DNA of 64,000 nucleotides from Cymodocea nodosa (taxonomy: Eukaryota > Streptophyta > Magnoliopsida > Alismatales > Cymodoceaceae), in the NCBI GenBank assembly GCA_036874045.1, contig JAZBRI010000004.1, positions 5,642,001-5,706,000 of the forward strand. The letters run 5' to 3'. Every line of letters starts with the position of its first letter. Within the stretch, counting starts at the first letter, position 1. The translations under genes and the position numbers were made by a program. The notes under the pieces were generated by a model that was given only the letters and a program-made list of their open reading frames with translations, had not been told where the DNA came from and did no database searches. Positions 27,406-38,700 of the stretch are shown here, in pieces.

Positions 27406-27664
27406 ATGGAGACGCACGAGGCAAGGCACCGGCGGCGGAGGAAGGAGGTGATAGTCACCGTCTACAGGGAAGAGGAGGAGCCATTGACGGTGTCGGGGGC
27501 TCGGAAGCGGGCGACTCGAAGGGCGGAGCACTTGCGGAGACGATGCTGGTCGCAGGCACCGTCGGACCGCAGGGCGGAGCTGCTCATGTACGCGCGGCAG
27601 CTAAGACAGACGCGGCTCCCGGAGAAACAGCCGTCCCCGAAGAAGAACCCGCGGCCGAGTATTG
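27406..27664 (+). CDS. Small Arg-rich basic protein, uncharacterised (possibly first exon only)
   Basis: An ATG at 27406 opens a GC-rich frame in otherwise AT-rich DNA. It encodes about 86 residues of very basic sequence: RHRRRRKEVIVTVYREEEEP, then RRAELLMYARQLRQ, then PSPKKNPRPSIE. The pattern (hydrophobic EVIVTVYRE near the N-terminus, RRAELL.YA..LR later) reminds me of small plant-specific proteins of unknown function, but I cannot name a family. A possible donor (GAG|GTAGGAGT) follows at 27667. Without splicing the frame runs to 27756 through a serine run coded by TTC-type repeats, which looks non-coding. The local jump in GC and the biased residue content favour a real exon. No downstream exon was identified. 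Confidence 0.45.
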
Positions 27665-27756
27665 AGGTAGGAGTAGCACTTGATGTGATCGATTCTTCTT
27701 CTTCTTCTTCTTCGATCCAAACAAACGCATGGAAATATATAGCGACTCACAGGTAG

Positions 27757-28736
27757 ACACATGAAATAAACATGTAAACTTAGGAATTGATTAATATTTT
27801 TGCATCGTATTGGAACAGAAGGGATGAAAATGCGAGTGGGAAAAATGAAACTTGTGAAAGAAAGGACTGATTGTTCTTGAATTCTTACTGGTCTGTTCTA
27901 TTATTCTGATGGCCCTGCTTGGGTTTGTTTCTGTACTCGACAGTGGAGGAAAACGGGTGATCGCAAACCCACCTCGTGCCCAAGGAGACTCCTCCGCTGC
28001 CAACTTTGCTGGGAATACAAGAATATCTCGCCCAATGAAGAAAACATCAAACCAAGGCGAAGATTCTTCACCTGGCGCTTGCGACCTGCCGTCGCTCGTA
28101 TCAGCCATGATGCTTTCTGCTCTCTTGTGAGTCGGTACATGCCATTTGACTCTCTTTTTTACACTCTGGTCTACATCTCTCGGTATATATATATATATAT
28201 CATTGCCCACGCTTGCGATCTTACCTGCAGAGGCGGCTCCGGCAAGTCATTGGGATGTTCCCCAACTTACTGAGATGTGATGGATGCAAAGGATTGCCAT
28301 GACATTCTCCCATTTTCCATGGCAGTCTCATCTTCTTGTTCTCCCTCTGCTGATAAAACAGAAACTGTAACCTTGTCGGTCTGCGAATTCTGGAAAACCA
28401 ACCAGTCTGAATATTCATTTTTCTCAAAGTCAACTTTCATGATCAAATAACTCGTTCTAATTGACCTCGTTGATGTGTTACATATTCTTTATTCAAATTT
28501 TAACGACCACTTAATTAAATGCTTGCTGTCCCGCAACTCTTAACTCCGGTGTGGGTGTTTTTAGTTTCATTGCAAATGTTGTTCTTAATCTTATCTTTTT
28601 ACCACGTTACAGAAAAGAAGTTTGCTATCGCAAGAACCATTTAATCTTCGTCTAGGTACTATCTCAGGTCTCAGCTTCAACCGTTTGATTCTCCGAAGGT
28701 CGACATTCGATGGTTAAAATATGAAGCAAGCAGTCA
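27757..28736. other. Mixed-composition DNA with an unassigned minus-strand frame
   Basis: A minus-strand frame beginning ATG at 28109 (MADTSDGRSQAPG) runs about 100 residues, but it has no features that I recognise. A possible donor (CAG|GTGAAG) lies just after SQAP. An (AT)n run lies at about 28180-28200. I do not call a gene. Confidence 0.3.
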
Positions 28737-28740
28737 AAAG

Positions 28741-28923
28741 TAGAAGGTAGAGTAAGCAAAGAGAAGAGGTTTTACCCTAAAAGTACTATTCTTTCATACC
28801 TCATATGTTCATACAAACGAGGTCTTGTGTATGTCTCATCATTACAATCCATTCATTCAAGAAAAGAACCTAAGATCTACGCCAATGAAGATAGTCAAGT
28901 ACTTGGAGCATACGGATCTGATA
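28741..28923 (-). repeat. 3' LTR of the Copia element
   Basis: Shares GTAGAGTAAGC, AGAGGTTTTACCCTAAAAG, CATACAAACGAGGTCTT and AACCTAAGATCTACGCCAAT with the copy at 30891-31073. The pair differs at roughly one base in ten by eye, so the insertion is not recent. Confidence 0.8.
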
Positions 28924-29251
28924 CTCCCCCTCAAGTTGGTGTCGTATACATGTCATCAAGGCTCAACTTACCTGTAAGAAAATTAAACCTACCATGAGAC
29001 AATAATTTAGTAAAAATATCTACTATTTGTTTACTTGAACGAACGTATTCAATTTCTATTATTCTCTTCTGAATGTTTTCCCTGACAAAATGGCAATCAA
29101 TATTAAAATGCTTAGTACGTTGATGAAATACAAGGTTTTCAACAATGCATTGTGCAACCTTATGGTCTGCATGAAGTCCAGTTGGTCTCTTTCAAAATGT
29201 TTCTCAACCATATTACCTCACTTGTGCAAGAAATCTGACATTGCACGAAAT

Positions 29252-30909
29252 TTAGATTCTATGAAAAACTTTGAAATTATTTCTTGTTTTTCTTGCTTTC
29301 CATGCAATAGGTGACTTATTAAGAAATACAATGTAACATGTAATAGATTTAGTAGTAAATGAGCAATTTCCAGGATCAGCGTCACAATAAGCATTTAAAA
29401 TAAATTCAAAGTTGCGGTTACCTTTCCATGGACTACTTTTTATGAATCGAACAACCTGCACGGTTGCATCGTAACGTTGTTGATATGGTCTTACCAAGAA
29501 ATGACTGAAATGATTCACTACATAAGGCCTTATAACAATAAGATAATTTAATTTACCTGTAAACCATTTATAACTAGTAAAATCAGATAGAAGAGTTTCT
29601 ATTTTATATTCAAGTTTTAAATAGCTATCCATAGGGATGGCAGTAGGTTTATTACCTAACAGACTCATTTCTTCGATTAAATCCATTATGCATTTTCTTT
29701 GAGAAATGCTCACATCGATATTTGAAGTAGCTGCTACCTCTATTCCTAAGAAGTATCTTAATTTTTCCAAGTCTTTGACAACAAATCTATTTCTCAGTAA
29801 ATTCTTAAATTCTTTGATTTCTTCTAGGTTGTTACTTGTAACAAGGATATCATCAACATGTATGAGAACAATAATATGAGTCTTCTTATTTTTTAATGTA
29901 AATAAAGAATAATCAAACATGCTTTGAACGTATCCAACATTGGTTATAGCTTTGGATAAAGTATTATACTAATTCCTACCTACCTGTTTAAGTCCATATG
30001 TAGATTTTTTAAGTCTGTAGACCTTGTTCCTAATATTGGGAATCTCCCTCTAAGCCTCCAGGCATTGTGGTATCTACATATATAATTGTTCATCAAGATC
30101 ATCATGCAAATATACATCTGTGATATCTAATTGGTGCATATGCTAACTAAACTTGGTAGCCATGGCAAGAGCAGTCCTAAGGGTGGAGAATTTTACCACG
30201 AGGGTAAAGATTGAACTTAGCCCTATATCTATCCACATTTCCATCTTCTTTTCTTTTGACTTTATAAACTCATTTGCATCCAATGAGTTTCCTTCCCTCA
30301 AGTAATTTAACGTAATCCCAAGTAACTAATTTTTCGAAGTAAGTGAGCTCCTCTTGCATGACTTTTCTCCAATCTGAATTTTCCATGGCTTCTTCAACTA
30401 TCTTTGGCTCCTGTACATTATCTAATGTCCTAACAGAAATTACAAAAGCTCTTAAAAGTCTATGGTAGGAAATGTAATTTTCCAATGGGGTGATCAACAA
30501 TATCTTCTCCTTTTCCGTAGTTACAAATATAATCATCATAGTACCCTGGGGTTTTTCTAACTCTACTAGATCTCCTAAGTTGTCAATCGTCGTCAGCGTT
30601 AACTTGACCTTGGTCTGCTCCCTGACCTTCCTCTTCACCCTCATTTCTTTTATTATTTGGTTCCTGGATTCCTATTTCTCTATCCTCAGAAATGTTATAA
30701 TTTTCTTGAAATTGCTCACATAAACCATTGGGTTGGTTTTTTGACATTTCATCGGGTATGACAATAATCTCTTGTAATGGTTCAAGCCATATTTGTTCCT
30801 TGTTATTTTTACCAGCTAGGTAAGGGAAACTATTTTCTTCAAAGGAGTCATCTCTACTGGTAAGTAATCTTCCAGAAATGAAGATAAGAGTGGAGGGTAG
30901 AGTAAGCAT
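29252..30909 (-). pseudogene. Copia pol remnant (reverse transcriptase and RNase H)
   Basis: Reading from the right: a block with KNNKEQIWLEPLQ, an acidic linker, then PKIVEEAMENSDWRKVMQEE and KLLEGRKLIGCK, the start of the Copia reverse transcriptase. The conserved Trp after GCK is a stop codon here (30270-30272). The reading then continues past further breaks into VLIHVDDILVTSN (catalytic VDD), the FLGIEV block, and RNase H sequence ending near 29252 (YCDADPGNC). Several stops and frame changes make it inactive. Confidence 0.85.
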
Positions 30910-31073
30910 CGATAAGAGGTTTTACCCTAAAAGCACTATTCTTCCATGCCTCAAATGTTCATACAAACGAGGTCTTATATATGCCTTATCATTACAATCC
31001 AGTCGTTCATGAAAAGAACCTAAGATCTACGCCAATGAAGATAGTCATGTATTTGGAGCATCCAGATCTAATA
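30891..31073 (-). repeat. 5' LTR of the Copia element
   Basis: Direct-repeat partner of 28741-28923. On its plus-left side I cannot find the usual initiator-Met primer-binding site, which fits a deletion starting at the LTR edge. Confidence 0.75.
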
Positions 31074-32787
31074 TATTAACAAGTTCAATAGTATGATAAT
31101 ACTAAGAGAAATATCCAACACAGTTGCCTTGAGGTCTCTAGATCAAATGGAAGGGTTGATTTTATTTTTATTTTTTGCAAGTTTTGTCTTAGTGCAATAA
31201 TTTGCTTGTCTTCAAAGATATTGCCCTTCAAATGTTGTTGGAGGTGAAACACATTATCGTTCTCAAACATAAGTAAGAATGGATAATTGGAGTTGGTACA
31301 TTAGGATATCAATTTTACAAAAGCATGGTTGTAGCCGTCGTGATCATTATTTTAGCTGTTACAATATTTTAAGTAACGATAATTTCCATGATTCGACATG
31401 TTTACCCAACTAGACTTGATAATAATTTATAAATTAGTTTGAAATTAAGAAATTGATGTAAATGGAATGAAACCTACGAAATATGCATAGGTCTCGGAAT
31501 TTGACAAGCTCTCATATTATATATATTTGATATTACTTTCTTAGGAGAGGTTTGTATATATATAGGTAACGGAGAGAAATGACATCTTATGGTAGGAAAT
31601 GATAAATTTTTCTCTGATTTAATCTGTTTGTGCAATTAGAAAATTATTTGATTTAATTTCCTTCATATAAAAACCCTAATTTTTTTTTTCTATCATCCCC
31701 CTTCTAAAACGATAAAAAACTCACATTATTCGATTGTTGCGTATGCTTGACGTTATTTACATTATGTCTATATGTCCTCGTTTACAAAATAATGGAGGTC
31801 TGTCTCTTTTTAGAGAATGTTACGTCTTCCAACTCGTAACTCATTATTTCTCGTCTTCTCGCTATATTCTACATTTTCTGATAAAAAATGTACACAAACG
31901 AATGATTTTAGAAATCAAATTTCGAATATATAAGATTGAGATTATCGATCACAATATAAAAACAAACACTTTTATTACTTTTATATTAAATATCAATACT
32001 TATTTAATTAAAATAAAAAATATACTGCCTATTTATAATTATCTACTAATAAAACTCGTTGAGTTTAAGCTCGATTGATGGAAGCACCTCATTCGATCGT
32101 CGGGGACCAATTATAAAGTGCGGAAAAATTTATCCTTAATTTACTATATAATTTAATATAATGCTAATTGGTTGACGAACGATTTCTAATGGAGAGGACC
32201 TTTTTAAACTAATGTGAACTATTAATATGTTGAATTTTTTTATAGTTTAAACACACACGCGCAGATTGGGTGAAATTCCCTTTTTTCGACTCGGAGCCGC
32301 GGCGCGATTCGGCACGCGTCACTCCGCTTCCCACACTCCTTGCGACGGCAAGTCCTGCCTCATCTTCCGCCTCCCCTCTTTGTTCCCATGATCGTCGGCG
32401 TCCTCCTGTTACCGTCGACTACCCCCAGCATCGGGGATTACTTCGCCGTCGCCTCCACTCGGACGGAGCCGTTGGTCTGTGTAGTGTAGCGGAGCCTGTC
32501 TCTTCACTCTCGACAGCGTCCTCTCATGTATGAATCAAGTACGTTCCTAGCTCCATGGACGAGCTAGAGTTCCCATCGGTTACAGCCGAATGTTAGGGCT
32601 CTAGCTAGAAACATGTGCCTCACACTGAATGCCGTCTTTCCGTTAGGTACCTGGCGAGTGATGTTTTCTGATGTTTCATTACCGTGACAATCGTAGAACA
32701 CTTTGGGAGGATTTCATGCGCATGAGTTTTGCGGCATGATTTCTTACGGTTGATTGCTTTTGCTAGTCTTCGCTTCTCAACCGCGAG
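31074..32787. other. Intergenic DNA and formin 5' leader
   Basis: From 31074 to about 32240 the DNA is AT-rich without recognisable genes. From about 32260 it becomes GC-rich (CCGCGGCGCG and similar words). That is the likely transcribed leader of the formin gene and its promoter-proximal DNA. Short upstream ATGs are present between 32530 and 32787. I could not place the transcription start. Confidence 0.5.
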
Positions 32788-35700
32788 ATGTCTCTCTTTA
32801 GTAGGTTATTCTATAAAAGACCACCTGACGGATTGCTGGAATTTATAGACCGCATTTACGGTAATTATTTTTTTCATTTTTTGTAGTTTGGGCTTCATTC
32901 ATGTACTGAATCACTGAACACTGTTATTCATGTATATCATCCGATGTTGTGCAGCTCCGTAATTCCTGTATTCACTAATGCTTTTTTTTTACACTGATGA
33001 CATCATATCTGCAGTATTCGATTCGTGTTTCTCAACCGAAGTTTTGTCAGATGGAATGTATAGCGTTTATCTACACGAAATTTTGACCGAGCTACATGAA
33101 GAATACGTAGATTCATCTTTTCTTGCGTTCAATTTCCGAGAGGGAGATAAGAGAAGCCACTTTGCTGAGGTTCTTTGTGAATATGATGTCACCATATTAG
33201 ATTACCCTCGGCAATACGAAGGTTGTCCACTTCTTCCTTTGTCTCTCGTCCATCACTTCCTTCGTGTAAGTGAGAGCTGGCTGTGTCTTGGGAATCATCA
33301 GAATGTCATCCTACTCCATTGTGAAAGAGGTGGTTGGCCCCTACTTGCATTTCTTCTAGCCAGCATCTTGATATTTAGAAAAATTCACAATGGCGAGCAA
33401 CGGACTCTTGAAACTGTTCATCGGGAGGCGCCTAAAGGTTTTCTTCAGCTTTTGTCACCATTAAATCCATTCCCATCTCAACTTCGTTATCTACAATACG
33501 TTGCTAGAAGGAATATTTCTCCGGAGTGGCCACCCATAGAACGAGTTCTTTCCCTAGACTGCCTTATTCTTCGTCGTATTCCTAGCTTTGATTTCAGCAA
33601 TGGGTGTAGACCTATGATCCGTATTTTTGGTCAAAATCTACATGGCAGGAGTGGTTTTTCTACAAGCATGTTGTATTCAATGCCTCAAAAAAGAAGGTCA
33701 TTACGGCACTATAAACAGGTAAACAGAGCATGATTTCTCTTCAAAGTTCTTCCCAATTTCTAAAGCAATACAGGGATTCTTTCTTGTAGGCTGACTGTGA
33801 TGTAATAAAAATTGATATCCAATGTATGGTGCAAGGAGACATCGTTCTTGAATGTGTTCATTTGGACCTGGATCCAGAAAGGGAAGTTATGATGTTCCGT
33901 ATAATGTTTAACACGGCATTTATCAGGTCAAATATTCTAATGCTGAACTGCGAGGACTTGGATATTCTTTGGGATTCAAGGGACAGGTACCCAAAAGGTT
34001 TTCGAGCAGAGGTATTTATGCATTTATCAAAAATTTTCTTCGTGCAATTTCCTTTTTGTAGTTGTATTGGTTCATTTATCAGGAGTTTTCTGTAAGCCAC
34101 GATGTTTTTTATGAAACCAGGTTCTTTTTGGTGAAACTGAGTACAGGCCTACAATTAAAGATCCAATTGCAACCCTCAATGGTGAAGAGAAAGGAGGGCT
34201 ACCAATTGAGGCTTTTTCCAAGGTCCAAGAACTTTTCAACGGTGTTGAATGGCTTGATAACAGTGATACTGCTGCTTTATGGTTTCTGAAACAAATTTCA
34301 GCAAATACCCTTCAAGAAAAGTTTGAAAAGTTGATGTTAACTGATGTTAAAGAACATCCAAAGTTCCGACTTAATGTTTCTGAGCAAACATCTGTGGCAT
34401 CATCTATGGAATCTGAAGAAGAGAATTACGAGTCAGAAACTGGAGTAACTGTTGCTTCATTTGACGATGAGAGTAACCAGGATATCAATGAGAATGCTTC
34501 ACAAGCAGGAAATGGTTTTACAACTCAGGATGCTGGCTTCCCTTCATCTCAGGAAGTACCAAAGCAAAATGCTCATGATGCTTGTCTGCAGCTTTCTGCA
34601 TTTTCATCTTCTCAATCATCTGCATGCGCTCAATCAACTTTTTCTTCAACAACCAATGAGCCATCATTATTGACTCAGGAAAAGCATTTAGAAACTAGTA
34701 ATTGTCCAAGGGCCCCCACTGCACAACCACTATCATCTACTCCTTCATCGATTGCCAGCATTCCTTCTCCACCACCACTATCCCCTCCTTCATGTTCCTC
34801 TTCTAAAGATCCTTTAGTTTCTCCATCATCAGCACCTCCTTATTCTCTCAACATTAGTTGTTCACAACTGCCTCCTCCACCTCCACCTCCACCTCCACCT
34901 CCACCTCCACCTCCTCTTAACAAAACTAGGAGAGAGCCACTACCATCACAACCACCTCCTCCATCTTCAACTAGTGGTCACCTACTTCCGCTATCGCCTC
35001 CTTCCCCACCCTCTCATGCATTTGATGTGGTGTCTCCACAATGTCATCTTTCTCCCAATACAACTAATGAAATATGTCTGCCACCGTCACTATTGTCTGC
35101 CTCTAGTAAAGCTCCTCCTCCTCCACCACCACCGCTGCCTTTGCTTGTTTCTAGTAAAGGTCCCCCTCCACCACCACCACCACCACCACCATTGCTTGTT
35201 TCTACAAAAGTTTCCCCTCCTCCACCACTGCCACCACCACCGCCTCCTCCACCGCCGCCATTGTCTACCTCTAGAAATCCTCTTTGCCCTCCACCTCCTC
35301 CTCCTCCTCCTCCTCCTCCTCCTATTTTGCACTCTGGCCAAGGTAAAACACCTTCTTCTTTTACTCCACTGCCTCTCAAATCTGGCCAAGGTGCTCTGCC
35401 ACCACCACCACCGCCACCACCTCCTATGAGTCTTGGCCAAAATAGGGCTCCTCCTATAGTTCCACCTCCACCCCCACCCCCACCTCCTTCATTTCCAATG
35501 ACTAATCATTCTGGTCAAGGTAAGCCGCCTATTTCTACAACTTCATCTTCATTCCATCCACCTCCTCCCAAGTCTAGTGGAGGAGGTCCTCCACCTCCAC
35601 CACCACCTCCTATGACATTGGGACATGCTAAGAAAGGCCCATCACCACCCACACCAAAGCCCCCTGGTCATATACCCCCATTGCTTTTTCATGCAGAGAA

Positions 35701-38700
35701 TTGTGGTATTGTTCCGGGTCCTCCACAACACATTGGGAACAAACTTTCAAGTGTGTCAGTACCAAGTATTGGAAAGGGAAGGCTCTTAAATTCTAATTCT
35801 GGAAGAGGTCGTGGATCTTTGGCACCTAATAGTGCTCCAAAAAAGGCTTCACTAAAACCATTGCATTGGGTGAAGGTTACAAGAGCAGTGCAAGGAAGTC
35901 TGTGGGCAGACAATCAAAAGCAAGGAAATCAGACAAGGTATGCATGCATAGAGAACTTTCATATCACTGTAAACATAATAAAATTGCTCGGATGAAACAT
36001 GCCAATTACCAATATTTTAATGAAATTTCACAAATGGTAGATTTCAATTACTAATAATTTAATAAAATTGCTTTTATAAGCCTACAGGACATTTCAATTA
36101 CTATTATGTTGTGAGTGTACATACATAGACATCCAAACATTTGCATGTGTTGGAAAGGTGCTTTTAGAAAACATCCTATTGTCACAAACTACTAATGATT
36201 GTCACTCTTTATGTGCATGCATGCAGTCTATGATCCAGTCCTTTATAATCCTAGAATTTCACATTTTGCCATGCATTAATGTTATGCTGATTTTATTTCC
36301 AATGCTTATGAATTTCCTTTTAATTTTCCTTGCAATCAAAATGTTCGTCATTCTCTGTGTTTATTTGTCATCACAAATACAACAAAACTTAATAACGAGA
36401 TTCTTATCACACAAGCAACAATCATGCCATTGCATGGTTAAAAATGTAAATTATTCGAAGTACCATTGATATATATATTTATTGTTGATAACAAGGTTAT
36501 TAAGGTTAGAAAAAAACCAACAAGTGCCTGGTTAGAAACACCTAAAGATGGGATTTTAAAAAATTTATCTAAAACTAGTTGTTATGGTAAAGTCAACTAG
36601 AAGCATATGTTCATGTCTCGATGACTTCCTGTCTTGATTCTTTACACTAAAGGATATTTGGACAGGACGTCTGGATCTCACCTCCTATCTTTGTCTACCA
36701 TAACAAATTAACAATGGATGTCTGACAAGACATGATCTTTAACATGTTGAGAAAACTCAGATTCATACATAACAACCATATCCGCTCATCAAGCAACATT
36801 TTGTGTTTGATATAAACAGACAAAAAACTTGATTTTAACATTAAATACTCACTAAAAAGTCATTAAACATTCATATTAGTATCTATAATTTCAACATCTA
36901 TTTTGAAGTTTTAAATTCACGTTTACATCTCAATATTCATCTTTCTTAAAAATTTTAACATTCAATTACATTTCATTTACACATCAAAACTATAAATATG
37001 AGTTCCAATGCTTGCCGTTGATATCCCTCACGTATCTGCTGTACATCACACATGCAGTTTCCATCTCAAATCAGAATGCCCAGATTACCCTTGTTGTTGC
37101 ATGTAATCAAAAAACATGCAAAAGATGCCCCCCTAAATAAAAAATTACCAAAAATTCATATAAATTTAAAAAAAGTCTTACGGGTTATGTAAAATTACTG
37201 TGACCATTTTACTGAATAAGCTCCCTGATATATATACAAAACCTTATATATATCTTAATATATTCACTTGTCCTTCTTTTCATATAGAGTTCCTCCTCTG
37301 TGGGTAACATTAATTTTTGTTTAGGTTCTGAATTCTGATAACAATTTTTGTAATGTATGTCTTCCAAGGGCTCCAGACATTGATATTTCAGAATTGGAAA
37401 GTTTATTTTCAAATCCTGTAGTTTCTGAAAAAAGTGGCATGGACAAAGGTGGAACACGCCGGGGTTCTAATGTGAATAAATCAGAGATTGTGCATCTGGT
37501 ATCCTACAAAATTGTATTTTTCTTTTTGAAACATTAAGAAGATTTTTTACACCATTGTTTTTATTATATCTTTCTGTCCAATTTCATGTGGCTGACTCAC
37601 ATTTAGAGTTATGGCTTTGATTGTTGTTTTATAATTTTTTTTTACCCAATAACTGGTTGAAGTCAACATGCACTCTAGCTGAAGTATGAACTATTTTCAG
37701 GACATTACATCTTACTACACTGTTCAGCAATTTAGCTTAAATTATCATACAGATGTCAGATGAAAAGTTGTCTTGTTTTTTTCGAGCAGCAGCAACATTA
37801 AAACATTAAATTATGAGAGAAAAAAGAAAGCCTACACAAGCCATACTGCAACGGGCCAAAACAAAACCAAAGAAGAGAAAATAAATGCGGGTTTCAAGAG
37901 AGAAACATGGATCCAAAGAAAAAACAGTGAAACAATACTAGAAACAAGCTGATACTGCCCAAGGAATGAAAACCAGCTGCAAAGACACTCCTCTTGAGGC
38001 TAAAAGAGAAACAAGCTAAGCTGAGATTGCCTCATCAGACAACAAATTCCTATGCATGCTTGTAAAATCCTTTCAACCATTGTTATTTACATATGTTCCT
38101 TAAGGTTTAGATATGCACCTTCACCGGTCATACATATTCAAATAATGGCAGTTTCCAAGGAAAATCATATAACTCTTTCAAGAATATTTCTTGACTGGAT
38201 AAAGGCACTCAAAATATGAAGTTCCATCTTTAGGTTCTGCATCAGTTCTACATAGAACACTACCCAAGTAATACTTTATATTTGTAATGTGTCTCTCATA
38301 CCTAAAACACAAGCAGGTTGTCCGAAGTTTGAAATCCCACCTGTTTTTCATGTTTATTATCAAAATTCTTGATTTTTTGCACTTAAGCAAACTCAAATTG
38401 CCTAATTCCTGAAATATGGAGGCCATGATAATTAACTTTTTTTCAGCAGTGAAATAGTACTGCTTCATTGCTCTAGATTATTTTGCGCATCTTTTGTATG
38501 CCAACACTACACTAATGTCTACATTCTCCAACTTAGGAGTGTTCCACGGATTATAGGTGTATCATTCCTAAACTATAAAAAGCTCACCTAAGTTTGGAAC
38601 CTCCACAATTTTCATATGTTGATTGTCAATATTCACAAAAAGGTTGACCTAAGTTTGAAATCTCCCCATGTTTCTCATGCTTATTTGTCAATGTTCTCAA

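Larger units (their letters stand above)
28741..31073 (-). mobile_element. Degenerate Ty1/Copia LTR retrotransposon with internal deletion
   Basis: Two 183-bp direct repeats bound a 2.0-kb interior on the minus strand. Next to the left repeat, the minus strand reads AACTTGAGGGGGAGTATC, the classic Copia polypurine tract just before a 3' LTR, so the orientation is minus. The interior encodes only the region before reverse transcriptase and reverse transcriptase/RNase H. Gag, protease and integrase are missing, so the element is deleted as well as mutated. I could not find a clean target-site duplication. Confidence 0.8.

Noticed and set aside
31734-32078. Plus-strand frame of 114 codons
   Set aside because: It is AT-rich, full of Ile/Asn/Lys/Tyr, has no recognisable motif, and is what chance gives in such DNA.
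32270-32533. GC-rich frame upstream of the formin
   Set aside because: It lacks an ATG at its start, its Ser/Arg-rich reading has no family, and it fits better as the formin 5' leader.
34974-35440. Long frames rich in His/Leu (+) or Gly/Trp/Arg (-)
   Set aside because: They are shifted or reverse readings of the formin proline-codon tract.
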